Shown one piece after another: positions 34,810 to 44,071 of a stretch of DNA of 64,000 nt. Origin of the DNA: Paenibacillus ginsengarvi. Its GTDB lineage: Bacteria > Bacillota > Bacilli > Paenibacillales > NBRC-103111. The notes below the pieces were generated by a model. It was not told the DNA's origin. It saw only the letters and a program-made list of their open reading frames with translations, and did no database searches. How positions within the stretch are numbered: the stretch's first letter is position 1; each line of letters opens with the position of its first letter. Location of the stretch: the NCBI RefSeq assembly GCF_003626695.1, contig NZ_RBAH01000037.1, positions 1 through 64,000 of the forward strand, in the 5' to 3' direction. The translations under genes were made by a program, and so were the position numbers.

Positions 34810-36327
34810 ATGCAAAGGCCAATCATCCGATTTCGGTTTACTTTGTTCCAGCGCCAGTTTCTCAGTCATTTGCTTGTAGCGCTGCTTTTGCTAGCCTTGC
34901 TGGGAACCGCTTTCACTTATTTTGCCAGACATCAGATTATCGAGAAAAACAAAGGCAAGGAACTTCTCGATACAACGCGCGCGGTCGCCCGCATTTTGCA
35001 GCGGGAGGATGTCCCCTCCGGCGTGCTCGCCAACTACAGATCGTTTCTGAAAGACCGGAACATTACGATCGTGCTCATGAGCCGCTCCGGAGAGCTGCTC
35101 GAGAAAGATGCCGGCCTGATGGGAGCCAGCGGCAGGAGCAAGCAAGTGCTAGACAGCTTGCGCCAGCAGCTGTGGAACGCACAGAGCGACCACACCTTCG
35201 TCATCGAGAAAGAGACGGCCGATCCGCTGATGGTGGCGTCAAGAAGCGTCAAGCCGAAGGGGAAAAAGGAAGAAGCGGTATTGTTCGCCATCTCGCCCAT
35301 GCGGGGCTTAAACGAAACGATAGCGAACATGGAGCAGGTCACTTTGATGTCGATGGGCATCGCCTTCGTCTTCATTCTCGCTGTCGTGATCTGGCTGTCG
35401 AGGGGCACGAGCAGGGCGGTGCTTCAAATCCGGCGGGCAGCGGGGAGGATCGCAAGCGGCCAGTACGACACACGCATCGGGACGAAACGGACCGACGAGC
35501 TCGGCGACCTTGCCCGCGAGTTCAATACGATGGCCGATCAATTGCAGCTTACATCCGATAAGCTGCTGCTCGCGGAAACCCGGCGAAGACAATTTCTGTC
35601 CGACGTCTCCCATGAGCTACGTACGCCGCTTACTTCGATACGAGGACTGGTGGAAGCACTGAAGAGCGGCATCGTCACCGCGGAAGAAAGCAGCAAGGCG
35701 TACACGATTATCGAAAAAGAGACGATCCGTCTCATCCGCCTGATCAACGAGCTGCTCGACATCGAGAAGATGCAAACCGGCCAAATCACACTGCATAAAG
35801 CGAGTTATTCGGCCAAGGACATTCTCGAAATCGTCGCGGAAACGATGGAGGTGCTCGCCGCGCAGAAACGCCTCCGCCTTCAGATCGATTGTCCGCAAAC
35901 GCTCATCTGGCACGGGGATTACGACCGGCTTATTCAAATCGCGATGAATATCGTTAAAAATGCGATCCAATTTTCCGACTTCGGCACGATTCGGCTTGCC
36001 GGGTCCGAATACGGGGGGAATACGGTTATCGAGATCAGCGATCAGGGATCGGGCATGACCCCGGATGAACGCGAACGGATATTTGACCGGTTCTACAAAG
36101 CCGATCCTTCGCGATCCAGAGAAAAAGGCGAAAACGGGCTCGGGCTGTTTATCGTCAAACAGCTGACGGAAGCGCATGGCGGTACAGTCGAGGCGTTCAG
36201 CGAGCCGGGGATCGGCACGACATTCCGGCTGTTTTTTCCGACTCCGCAGCAAACAAACGACGACGCCGGAGCCGAAACGGGCCGTCTTCCTCCCGGACCG
36301 GTGCCAGATTCGGATGCAGGCGCATAG
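34810..36327 (+). CDS. Membrane sensor histidine kinase
   Basis: Two membrane segments (about 16-38 and 178-198) enclose an extracellular sensing region of about 140 residues. Then follow a HAMP domain, a HisKA domain with H268 in SDVSHELRTPLTSIRGLV, and the ATPase domain with the N box (NIVKNAIQF), G1 (DQGSGM), F box (FDRFYKADPS) and G2 (GENGLGLFIV). It forms a pair with the response regulator just upstream. The stimulus is unknown. A terminator follows at 36338-36366. Confidence 0.94.
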   Translation: MQRPIIRFRFTLFQRQFLSHLLVALLLLALLGTAFTYFARHQIIEKNKGKELLDTTRAVARILQREDVPSGVLANYRSFLKDRNITIVLMSRSGELLEKDAGLMGASGRSKQVLDSLRQQLWNAQSDHTFVIEKETADPLMVASRSVKPKGKKEEAVLFAISPMRGLNETIANMEQVTLMSMGIAFVFILAVVIWLSRGTSRAVLQIRRAAGRIASGQYDTRIGTKRTDELGDLAREFNTMADQLQLTSDKLLLAETRRRQFLSDVSHELRTPLTSIRGLVEALKSGIVTAEESSKAYTIIEKETIRLIRLINELLDIEKMQTGQITLHKASYSAKDILEIVAETMEVLAAQKRLRLQIDCPQTLIWHGDYDRLIQIAMNIVKNAIQFSDFGTIRLAGSEYGGNTVIEISDQGSGMTPDERERIFDRFYKADPSRSREKGENGLGLFIVKQLTEAHGGTVEAFSEPGIGTTFRLFFPTPQQTNDDAGAETGRLPPGPVPDSDAGA

Positions 36328-36337
36328 TTCACAGCTC

Positions 36338-36366
36338 AAGCCGCAGAGAAAGCGGCTCTTTTTTTG
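36338..36366 (+). terminator. Terminator after the two-component system
   Basis: AGCCGC (36339-36344) pairs with GCGGCT (36352-36357), followed by CTTTTTTTG. Confidence 0.85.
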
Positions 36367-36494
36367 TCCGGACGAAACCGCTATACTGAGAAATAGTTCA
36401 TATTTTTTTGAAATTTGGCGCATTAACGGAATTATCGATCAAAACGATGGCCGGCTTGCTACAAGAGGAGCCGAACAAAGGAGTATAACGCGTC

Positions 36495-37145
36495 ATGACC
36501 GATTTGCCACTGGCGGATATTGCTTACCGGGAGCTGCGCCATAAGCTGCTCAACGCCGATTATTTGCCCGGTCAATTGCTGTCCGAGGGCGAGCTTGCCG
36601 AAGGGCTGAGCATGAGCCGGACGCCGGTTCGCGCCGCGATCGCCAGGCTGGAGAAGGAAGGCTACGTCGAAACGCTGAAGAAGCGCGGGGTGCTCGTGAA
36701 AGGAGTCGATATCAAAGAGCTGTACGATATGTTCGATTTGATGTCGGCCCTCTACTTTTATGCACTAGATGTCGCGGAGCATCATCAGTACGAGATCGAT
36801 TTGCAGGCGATGCAGGCGCATCTGACGGAGCTGATCGAAGCGAGCGAGCATAAGCGGTACCGCGACTATTACGAGAACGGCTTGCTGTTTATGCGAACGA
36901 TACTGTCCGCCATCGAAAACCGCAGCATGCTGGAGACGTTCGATACGTACAAGGATAAAATTTTGTTTTTCGTCGTCGCCCATCGCTCGGTCAAAGGGGA
37001 AAATCGCCCCTATACCGGGAAGAAGCTGTACGCGGAAATTTACCGGCTGCTGTCGGAAGGCCATTACGCGGAAGCGAAAAAAGCGATTCTCGAATCGAAA
37101 TGGAATGTCCGCGACGAACTGGTGCGGAGCGGCAGCCGGATTTAA
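36495..37145 (+). CDS. GntR family transcriptional regulator (FadR type)
   Basis: The N-terminal winged helix contains YLPGQLLSEGELAEGLSMSRTPVRAAIARLEKEGYVE, and the all-helical C-terminal part is of the FCD kind but shorter in the metal-site region, so ligand binding is uncertain. The 216-residue length is normal. GGAGTATAACGCGTC precedes the ATG. It lies just upstream of the phosphoester-transport operon, and several TACAAGAT half-sites stand between them. I infer that it controls that operon in response to a phosphorylated or polyol ligand. Confidence 0.9.
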   Translation: MTDLPLADIAYRELRHKLLNADYLPGQLLSEGELAEGLSMSRTPVRAAIARLEKEGYVETLKKRGVLVKGVDIKELYDMFDLMSALYFYALDVAEHHQYEIDLQAMQAHLTELIEASEHKRYRDYYENGLLFMRTILSAIENRSMLETFDTYKDKILFFVVAHRSVKGENRPYTGKKLYAEIYRLLSEGHYAEAKKAILESKWNVRDELVRSGSRI

Positions 37146-37276
37146 AGCCGGTTTTCGCCCATGTGCCCGAACGAACTTCATAGGAGAACTACGGCAGAGA
37201 GCGCCCCAAGCAGGTGCTCTTTTTCGTTCCTCCGACTTTTACAATAATTCCAAACCGGCTTAACACTGTTCTTACA

Positions 37277-37315
37277 TACAAGATCGATAATTCTTGTATA
37301 CAAGATCATCTTGTA
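37277..37315 (+). promoter_or_regulatory. Clustered GntR-type operator half-sites upstream of the phosphodiesterase operon
   Basis: TACAAGAT (37277-37284), ATTCTTGTA (37290-37298), TACAAGAT (37299-37306) and ATCTTGTA (37308-37315) alternate in orientation. The last two form the 17-nt perfect palindrome TACAAGATCATCTTGTA, and the middle two join into CTTGTATACAAG. The core TTGTATACAA resembles FadR-subfamily operators. Confidence 0.7.
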
Positions 37316-37350
37316 GCCGATGAAAATTACCGATAACGGAGGGCAAACCG

Positions 37351-38175
37351 ATGGAAACCGTTCAATTTATCCACATTACCGACACGCACCTGAATGCTCC
37401 GGGGCAAGAAGCCGCATTTCTGAAAGTTAATGTCGCGGATAAGCTGATGCAAGTATTCCGCCACATCAAAGAGTCGCAGCTGAAGCCCGCCTTCATCCTC
37501 GTCACGGGTGACCTCGCTCATGAAGGCAATGCGCAAGACTATGCTTACATTCGTACGGTGATGGACGAAGGAGCGGATATCGTCGGAGCGCCCGTTTACG
37601 TCACTCTCGGCAATCATGACCACCGCTCCGCCTTCCGCGAAGGGTATCTGGGCGAACTCCCGACCGAGCAAGCCTACTACTATTCCGAAACGATCAACGG
37701 ACTGCGGCTGATCGCGCTTAACTCGCAAATGCCGGGTCAGCATCACGGCACGGTCGACGACGAACAGCTCGCCTGGCTTGCCCTTCAACTGCAGACGCCT
37801 GCGCCGAACGGCACGATCGTCGCCCTGCATCACCCGCTGCTGGACATAAACGGCATGTCTTCCGATCATATGCTTTCGAATGCGAAAGAGCTCGGCGACA
37901 TGGTTCGGACCGGCGACGTAACCGGCATTTTCGCCGGACACGTTCATTCGAACAACGTCGGCATGTATAACGGTATTTTGAGCGTAGCCGCTTCCGGCAC
38001 CGCCTTTGCCGGAGAAAGACTGAGTGACGGTCAGTTCCGGATGTACGATTTTTGCAGCTATAACGTCGTAACATCCGGTCCGCTGAACAGCTCGGTTCAA
38101 ACGATTGTCATCCCGACTTCCAATGAGGAATTCGCCCGTTTTTATATGGCGCTCCTCAGTGCGCATAAAGCGTAA
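37351..38175 (+). CDS. GpdQ-like class III metallophosphoesterase
   Basis: The product, 274 residues, has the full calcineurin-like motif set: D11 and H13 in HITDTHLN, GDLAHEG, GNHDHR, LHHPL and GHVHSNN. Length and motifs fit the GpdQ/CpdA group, which hydrolyses glycerophosphodiesters or cyclic nucleotides. It is cytoplasmic, with no signal peptide. GGAGGGCAAACCG precedes the ATG. It is first in an operon with an ABC importer and a phosphatase, which points to a phosphodiester substrate brought in from outside. Confidence 0.87.
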   Translation: METVQFIHITDTHLNAPGQEAAFLKVNVADKLMQVFRHIKESQLKPAFILVTGDLAHEGNAQDYAYIRTVMDEGADIVGAPVYVTLGNHDHRSAFREGYLGELPTEQAYYYSETINGLRLIALNSQMPGQHHGTVDDEQLAWLALQLQTPAPNGTIVALHHPLLDINGMSSDHMLSNAKELGDMVRTGDVTGIFAGHVHSNNVGMYNGILSVAASGTAFAGERLSDGQFRMYDFCSYNVVTSGPLNSSVQTIVIPTSNEEFARFYMALLSAHKA

Positions 38176-38193
38176 ACCGTTCAGGAGGCTGCC

Positions 38194-39528
38194 ATGCTGA
38201 CAAGAAAAACGACCGCTCTTCTTTTAAGCACATCGATTATCGCGCTTACGGTTTCCGCTTGCGGAACGAAGCCGGATGCCGCTTCCCCCTCCGCCGCCGA
38301 TGCGTCTTCCGCACAGGCGGATAAGAAAGTGACGATCCGCTTCTACAGCTACAACTTGGGCAACGCCGTCTTCGGAGCCGGGACGCAGAAGCTGATCGAC
38401 GAGTTCCAGGCCGCTCATCCGAACATTACGGTCGAAGGCGTGCCGGTTCCCGTATCCGACCTGATGACCCGCGTGCAAGCCGATACGGCCGCAGGCTCGC
38501 CGCCCGATATCGCCCAGCTCGGCTTCGGGGCGATGGACATGATCGTAAACGGCTTCGGAGCGACCCCGCTCGAGAGCCTCGTACCGGCGGACGAGCTGAA
38601 GAAAAACTTCGAGGGCTTCTCGCCGAACGGACTGAAGCTCGGTATGTACAACGGGAAAACGTACGGCCTTGCCTTTACGTTCAGTACGCCGGTTTTGTTC
38701 TACAATGCGTCGCTGTTCCGCGATGCCGGTCTGAATCCCGACCAGCCGCCGAAAACGTGGGCGGAGGCGAAACAGCAGGCGCTGCAAATCGTAGCCAAGA
38801 CGAAGGCTCAGGGCATGCACCTGTCCGGCACGACGCCGACGACCGGAGACTGGCTCGTTCAGGGGCTGATCGGCAGCAACGGCGGAGCCGTTTTGTCGGA
38901 TGACCGCAAGAAGCTGCTGTTCGATTCGCCGCAAACGATCGAGGCGCTGCAAATGTGGAAAGATCTGATCGACAGCGGCGCAAACGACAAGCTGAACGAC
39001 ACCGAAGCGATGGAAGCGATGGCTCAGGGCAAGCTTGGCATGTACGTCATGACGAGCGCCGTGCAAGGGACGTTGATCAAAGGCGCGGAAAGCGCCAAAT
39101 GGGAGCTGCGGGCAGCGGAAATGCCCGGCTTCGGCAGCAAGCCGACGACGCCGACGAACTCCGGCAGCGCGCTGTTCATCCTCGCGAAAGATCCGGCGAA
39201 GCAAAAAGCGGCGTGGGAGTTTATGAAATTCGTGACGAGCGAGCGCGGCTATACGATCATTACTTCGGAAATCGGCTACCTGCCGCTGCGTCCGTCCATC
39301 CTCGACGATCCGAAATATTTGAAAGACTGGGCGAAGGATCATCAGCTCATCCAGCCTAATATTCGCCAACTGGATCGGTTAAAACCGGCTGTCGCATTCC
39401 CGGGGCCGAATTTTAGCCAAATCTCGACCATACTGATGAACGCCATACAAAAAGCGGTCATGACCAAGGCCGATGTGGCGCAAACGATGCAGGAAGCGCA
39501 AGCCCAGGCGCAGAAGCTGATGCCATGA
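38194..39528 (+). CDS. ABC transporter solute-binding lipoprotein, UgpB-like
   Basis: A lipoprotein signal ends in TVSAC (Cys23). The mature protein of about 420 residues is a family 1 binding protein with a UgpB-like layout: FQAAHPNITVEGVPVPVSDLMTR, SPPDIAQLGFGAMDMI, and TNSGSALFILAKDPAKQKAAWEFMKFV. UgpB-type proteins bind glycerol-3-phosphate or glycerophosphocholine. The link to phosphoesters here is inferred from the neighbours. The stop overlaps the first permease gene (ATGA). Confidence 0.9.
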   Translation: MLTRKTTALLLSTSIIALTVSACGTKPDAASPSAADASSAQADKKVTIRFYSYNLGNAVFGAGTQKLIDEFQAAHPNITVEGVPVPVSDLMTRVQADTAAGSPPDIAQLGFGAMDMIVNGFGATPLESLVPADELKKNFEGFSPNGLKLGMYNGKTYGLAFTFSTPVLFYNASLFRDAGLNPDQPPKTWAEAKQQALQIVAKTKAQGMHLSGTTPTTGDWLVQGLIGSNGGAVLSDDRKKLLFDSPQTIEALQMWKDLIDSGANDKLNDTEAMEAMAQGKLGMYVMTSAVQGTLIKGAESAKWELRAAEMPGFGSKPTTPTNSGSALFILAKDPAKQKAAWEFMKFVTSERGYTIITSEIGYLPLRPSILDDPKYLKDWAKDHQLIQPNIRQLDRLKPAVAFPGPNFSQISTILMNAIQKAVMTKADVAQTMQEAQAQAQKLMP

Positions 39529-40505
39529 AAACGCCAAAATCGTCCGTCCTGGCGTACCGGGAAACTCGCCGCGTCGATTCGGCGGCCGGAGTGAAGCGGA
39601 TCGTTAAAGCCGCCCTCCGGCGGCTGTCCCGGGTAGAGCCGTATCTGTACCTGCTGCCCGCCTTGCTTGCCGTCGCTTTCTGGATTTACCGGCCGCTCCT
39701 GCAAACGGTGAAGCTCAGCTTCTACCAATGGAATTTGCTGCCGGCCAGCCCGAAAACATTCGTCGGCCTGCAAAATTACGAACGTATTTTGACGTTGCCG
39801 GATATGAAAACGGCTGTCGTCAACTCGCTCATTTATATGATCGGCATCTTGCCGTTCTCGCTTGTGCTGCCGCTAATCATCGCCATTTTGACGGACGGCA
39901 TCGCGAAGCGGGCGCGCAATCTGTACCGGATGCTCGTATTCCTGCCGATGATTATGGCTCCCGTCGTCGTATCCGTCATCTGGAATTGGATCCTGCATCC
40001 GACGAACGGCATTGTGAACCACAAGCTTCAAGAGTGGTTCGCCGTCAGCGAGCCCGTCCGCTTTTTTACCGACGAGCGCCTCGCCATATGGAGCATCCTG
40101 TTCATCACCGGATGGAAAATGATCGGCTTCAGCACGCTAATCTTCTCCTCTGCGCTGACCGGCATCAACCGGGATTATTACGAGGCAGCCGCCGTCGATC
40201 GCGCCAGCCGCTGGCAAACCGTGCGGCATATTACACTGCCGCTGCTGTCGCCTTACATCATTTTCATATTGATGCTGAGCATTTTGTTCTCATCCGAATG
40301 GAGCTTTGCCTATATTAACGTGCTGACGCACGGCGGGCCTTCCAATTCCACGATGAATATTTACTATTTGCTATGGAACTACGGCTTCAAAACCTTTGCC
40401 ATTGGCTGGAGCTCCGCGGCGGCCGTCCTGTTCTTTATCGTCTTCGGCTTGATCGCATGGGGCATGACGAAGCTAAGCAGCCGCTTCTCGTTCTACGATC
40501 ACTGA
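39525..40505 (+). CDS. ABC transporter permease, MalF/UgpA family
   Basis: Six membrane segments follow a long basic N-terminus (about 40 residues). The cytoplasmic EAA loop reads YYEAAAVDRASRWQTVRHITLPLL, the contact site for the ATPase. It matches the UgpA/MalF group of sugar permeases and overlaps the binding-protein gene by 4 nt. No ATPase gene is present in the operon, so a shared MsmX-type ATPase probably drives transport. Confidence 0.92.
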   Translation: MKTPKSSVLAYRETRRVDSAAGVKRIVKAALRRLSRVEPYLYLLPALLAVAFWIYRPLLQTVKLSFYQWNLLPASPKTFVGLQNYERILTLPDMKTAVVNSLIYMIGILPFSLVLPLIIAILTDGIAKRARNLYRMLVFLPMIMAPVVVSVIWNWILHPTNGIVNHKLQEWFAVSEPVRFFTDERLAIWSILFITGWKMIGFSTLIFSSALTGINRDYYEAAAVDRASRWQTVRHITLPLLSPYIIFILMLSILFSSEWSFAYINVLTHGGPSNSTMNIYYLLWNYGFKTFAIGWSSAAAVLFFIVFGLIAWGMTKLSSRFSFYDH

Positions 40506-40535
40506 TGAATCATCTCGCCTACGAAAGGAGCTGAA

Positions 40536-41390
40536 ATGATGGCAAGCGCAAGCGCCGCAACACCCCGTTCCAGAGGGCTCGCGCCACGGCTCGGCTCGAT
40601 CGGCAAACACGCCGTTTTGATCGCGCTTTGCCTGTTCGCCCTGTTTCCGATTTACTGGATGATCATCTCCTCGTTCCGTCCGGAAGCGGATATGTACTCG
40701 GCGGATCTGTTCCCGAAATTTTGGACGCTGGACAATTATGTGAAGGCATGGAAGGCTATCCCGATCGGCCATATGCTCGGCAATACGCTGCTTATGGCCA
40801 TCGCGCAATCCGTCTCCCAGCTTCTGACCGGCTTGCTTGCCGCCTATGCGTTCGCCCGCTGGACGTTTCGCGGCTCCAAGCTTCTCTATCTGCTGTTCGC
40901 GCTCACCTGGCTCGTTCCGTTTCAGGTGACGATGATTCCGAATTACGTGCTTATTTCCGAATGGAACTGGCGCAACAGCCTGGCCGGCCTGATCGTACCT
41001 AACCTGGCGTCGGCGTTCGCCGTCATGACGCTGTCGCAATCGTTCCATGCTTTTCCGAAGGCGCTGATCGAAGCGGCCCGGCTTGACGGCGCGTCCAATT
41101 GGTCGATCCTCTGGCGCATCGTTGTGCCGAATATGCGCGCGCCGATCTCTTCGCTAGGCATCCTGCTGTTCATTTCGTCGTGGAACGAATATTTCTGGCC
41201 TTTGCTGCTGACGAACAAGCTGCAAAACTCCGTCATCCAGATCGGACTGCAAATGTTCATGTCCTCCGACGCCAATGCGTGGGGGCCGCTGATGGCGGCG
41301 GCGATTTTGTCCAGCTTGCCGATCCTGATCGTGTACGCGGTACTGCAGCGGCAAATTATAGATTCCTTCGTCAAAATGGGGCTGCGCTAG
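40536..41390 (+). CDS. ABC transporter permease, MalG/UgpE family
   Basis: This second permease has six membrane segments and an EAA loop (ALIEAARLDGASNWSILWRIVVPNM). LFALTWLVPFQVTMIPNYVL and WNEYFWPLLLT are typical of the MalG/UgpE group. The start may be at 40536 or 40539 after AAAGGAGCTGAA. It follows the first permease by 30 nt. Confidence 0.92.
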   Translation: MMASASAATPRSRGLAPRLGSIGKHAVLIALCLFALFPIYWMIISSFRPEADMYSADLFPKFWTLDNYVKAWKAIPIGHMLGNTLLMAIAQSVSQLLTGLLAAYAFARWTFRGSKLLYLLFALTWLVPFQVTMIPNYVLISEWNWRNSLAGLIVPNLASAFAVMTLSQSFHAFPKALIEAARLDGASNWSILWRIVVPNMRAPISSLGILLFISSWNEYFWPLLLTNKLQNSVIQIGLQMFMSSDANAWGPLMAAAILSSLPILIVYAVLQRQIIDSFVKMGLR

Positions 41391-41439
41391 CCCGAAGCTC
41401 CTTTTACGTCCAAACTATATTCGTTCGAGGTGAATGTTC

Positions 41440-42222
41440 GTGACGACAACCCGTATTACAGATTACCCCGCAGATCGTGTCATCGCACTGGAGGGAGCAA
41501 GCAACTTCCGCGACATGGGCGGTTATACGACGGAGGACGGCCGCTCGGTCAAGTTCGGCCTGTTGTTCCGGGCCGATGAGCTCGGCGGATTAACCGAGAA
41601 TGACCTGCAAGCGCTGGACGCGCTCCGTATGAAAACGATCCTCGATTACCGCAGCGAAAATGAAGCGCTGCGTTCTCCGACGCCTGAGCGGATCGGGTCC
41701 GTGTATCGCCGCATCGAAGCTAATCCCGTCGCCGCATCCACAAGCGGCCGCGCGGAGGACTATCTGGCCAGCGGAGCGCTAAATCACGACACCATGGTCG
41801 CGATGTATGCGAAGCTTCCGTTCGCCAATCCGGCTTACCGCTTTCTGATGGAGTCGCTGAGTTCGCCCGAAGCGCTGCCCATCGTACATCACTGTGCGGG
41901 GGGCAAAGACCGGACAGGGGTCGGAGCCGCGCTAATTCTGAAACTGCTCGGCGTATCGGATAGGCTCGTCATGGAGGATTATATGCTGACGAACGAAACG
42001 CTCGGTCCCAAGATGGAAAAGCTGCTGCAAAGCTTGTCCGGCAAGTACGAGGAGCCCATCCTGCGCAACTTGCGAGACGTGTTCGCGGCGAAGGAAGTAT
42101 ACATGCAAACGACTCTCGAAGCCGTCATTCGCACCTATGGCGATTGGGATACTTATTTTGCAAACGAATTCGGCATTACGCCCGAGCAGCGGGACCGCAT
42201 CCGGGAATACGTTCTGGAATAG
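41440..42222 (+). CDS. Tyrosine-phosphatase-like (CX5R) phosphatase
   Basis: The catalytic loop is HCAGGKDRTG with Cys152 and the arginine six residues later, and the N-terminus reads EGASNFRDMGGYTT and LFRADELGGLT. These are marks of the bacterial Y_phosphatase3 (PF13350-like) family. Such enzymes act on phosphotyrosine or small phosphate esters. Its place at the end of the importer operon suggests release of phosphate from an imported ester. The start is GTG at 41440, with GAGGTG 7 nt before it. Confidence 0.85.
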   Translation: MTTTRITDYPADRVIALEGASNFRDMGGYTTEDGRSVKFGLLFRADELGGLTENDLQALDALRMKTILDYRSENEALRSPTPERIGSVYRRIEANPVAASTSGRAEDYLASGALNHDTMVAMYAKLPFANPAYRFLMESLSSPEALPIVHHCAGGKDRTGVGAALILKLLGVSDRLVMEDYMLTNETLGPKMEKLLQSLSGKYEEPILRNLRDVFAAKEVYMQTTLEAVIRTYGDWDTYFANEFGITPEQRDRIREYVLE

Positions 42223-42240
42223 CCGGCTTATTGCGACAAA

Positions 42241-42290
42241 AAAAAATCTCCGGTTTCTGCCCTGATGCGGCAGAGAACGGAGACTTTTTG
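42241..42290. terminator. Strong bidirectional terminator
   Basis: TCTCCGGTTTCTGCC pairs with GGCAGAGAACGGAGA, with A- and T-runs on the two sides. It separates the phosphatase gene from convergent prfC. Confidence 0.9.
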
Positions 42291-42321
42291 TTTAAGCCGA
42301 ATAGATGGCGCTGCTCGCCGG

Positions 42322-43905
42322 TTAAGGCGCCGTTTCGAGAAACTTCGCCTGCGGCATTTTTTCCACCGCGCTGCGCATGGCGTATTCATTCTCGAACAAC
42401 GCCACGTTGTTGTCCTTTTTATCCTTGACGAGAATCGAATTGATCCGGAACTTGGACGGGTCGATTTTATCGTCCACCACCCAGCGGGCGAACTGGTAAG
42501 GCAAGCGCTGGAGCAAAATGTCCACGCCGTATTCGGCGCGCATCCGGTACTCCATAACCTCGAACTGAAGCTGCCCGACGACGCCGAGAATCATCTCGTC
42601 GAAACCGGTAACCGTATGGAACACTTGAATCGTGCCCTCTTCGGTCAATTGGTCGATGCCTTTCAGAAACTGCTTTTGCTTGAGCGCATTTTTGATCGTT
42701 ACTTTGCTGAACATTTCCGGCGAGAACGTCGGCAGCTCGTCAAATACGATGTCCTGCCCTTGCGACAACGAATCGCCGATGCGGAAAATGCCAGGATCGA
42801 ACAGTCCGATAATATCGCCCGGAAACGCCTCCTCGACGATATCCCGCTCCTGCGCGAGGAACTGCTGCGGCTGCGACAGCTTGATTTCTTTGCCGGCCCG
42901 CACATGCCGAACCGACATGCCGCGCTCGAACTTGCCGGAGCAGATGCGGAGGAACGCGATGCGGTCCCGGTGCGCCGGATTCATATTCGCCTGGATTTTG
43001 AAAATGTAGCCGGAAAACTTCTCGAACGTCGGCTCGATGTCGCCTTGGCTGCTGCTGCGCGATGTCGGCTTCGGCGCGAGCTCGAGGAAGTTCTCGAGAA
43101 ACGTCTGCACCCCGAAATTGTTGATCGCGCTGCCGTAAAAGACGGGCGTCAGCTCGCCTCTGCGCACCTTCTCCAGATCGAACTCATCTCCGGCCACGTC
43201 CAGAAGCTGAAGCTGCTCCTGCAATTGCTCATACAAATAGTCGCCGGCGATTTCCCGCACGAGCGGATCGTCGTAGCCGCTCACCTTGCGCACCTCGATC
43301 TGATCGTGGTCGCCGTTATGGAACAGCTCGAGCTGGTTTCTCACCCGGTCGTAAACGCCGCAAAACTGCTTGCCCGAACCGATCGGCCAGTTCATCGGAT
43401 AAGAACGGATGCCGAGCACCTGCTCCAGCTCTTCCATCAAGTCGAACGGGTCGCGGCCTTCGCGGTCCATCTTGTTCATAAACGTGAAGATCGGAATGCC
43501 GCGTTTGCTGCATACTTGGAACAGCTTCTTCGTCTGCGCCTCGACCCCCTTGGCCGAGTCGATCAGCATGACCGCGCTGTCGGCTGCCGTCAGCGTCCGG
43601 TATGTGTCCTCGCTGAAGTCCTGGTGACCCGGCGTATCAAGAATGTTGACCCGGTGCCCTTCATAGTCGAACTGCATGACGCTCGACGTGACCGAGATCC
43701 CGCGCTGCTTCTCGATCTCCATCCAGTCGGAAGTGGCGTGGCGGCTAGCCTTACGCCCTTTGACCGTACCGGCCAGCCGGATGGCGCCTCCAAACAGCAG
43801 CAGCTTCTCCGTCAAAGTCGTTTTCCCGGCGTCCGGGTGGGAAATAATCGCGAACGTTCTGCGCTTTTGCACTTCATTTTGCATTTGAGTTGCCGTCTGA
43901 TTCAT
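42322..43905 (-). CDS. prfC: Peptide chain release factor 3
   Basis: RF3 is a GTPase that recycles class I release factors from the ribosome. Motifs are G1 (SHPDAGKTT), G2 (QRGISVTSS), G3 (DTPGHQDF) and G4 (NKMD), followed by the RF3 beta-barrel and C-terminal domain (VVGQLQFEVMEYRMRAEYGVD). The length of 527 residues is normal. GAAAGGATCGACATA precedes the ATG. It is transcribed alone. Confidence 0.95.
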   Translation of the reverse strand: MNQTATQMQNEVQKRRTFAIISHPDAGKTTLTEKLLLFGGAIRLAGTVKGRKASRHATSDWMEIEKQRGISVTSSVMQFDYEGHRVNILDTPGHQDFSEDTYRTLTAADSAVMLIDSAKGVEAQTKKLFQVCSKRGIPIFTFMNKMDREGRDPFDLMEELEQVLGIRSYPMNWPIGSGKQFCGVYDRVRNQLELFHNGDHDQIEVRKVSGYDDPLVREIAGDYLYEQLQEQLQLLDVAGDEFDLEKVRRGELTPVFYGSAINNFGVQTFLENFLELAPKPTSRSSSQGDIEPTFEKFSGYIFKIQANMNPAHRDRIAFLRICSGKFERGMSVRHVRAGKEIKLSQPQQFLAQERDIVEEAFPGDIIGLFDPGIFRIGDSLSQGQDIVFDELPTFSPEMFSKVTIKNALKQKQFLKGIDQLTEEGTIQVFHTVTGFDEMILGVVGQLQFEVMEYRMRAEYGVDILLQRLPYQFARWVVDDKIDPSKFRINSILVKDKKDNNVALFENEYAMRSAVEKMPQAKFLETAP

Positions 43906-44071
43906 TATGTCGATCCTTTCCGATTGGGGTAAGACGCGTCTTACCTGTTCAGAGCTTTATTTAAAACGGAAAAACGGTTCCGCTCTTTCGCACGGAGCCG
44001 CTTCCGCCTTGGTCTTCGGTTTCTACAGCTTTGTTTCGCTCGCAAGAGCCCGCCTCATCTTGTCAGTATCG

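Noticed and set aside
42265..43932. Long plus-strand open frame of about 555 codons
   Set aside because: It is antisense to prfC and has the same low-complexity Arg/Leu/His composition.
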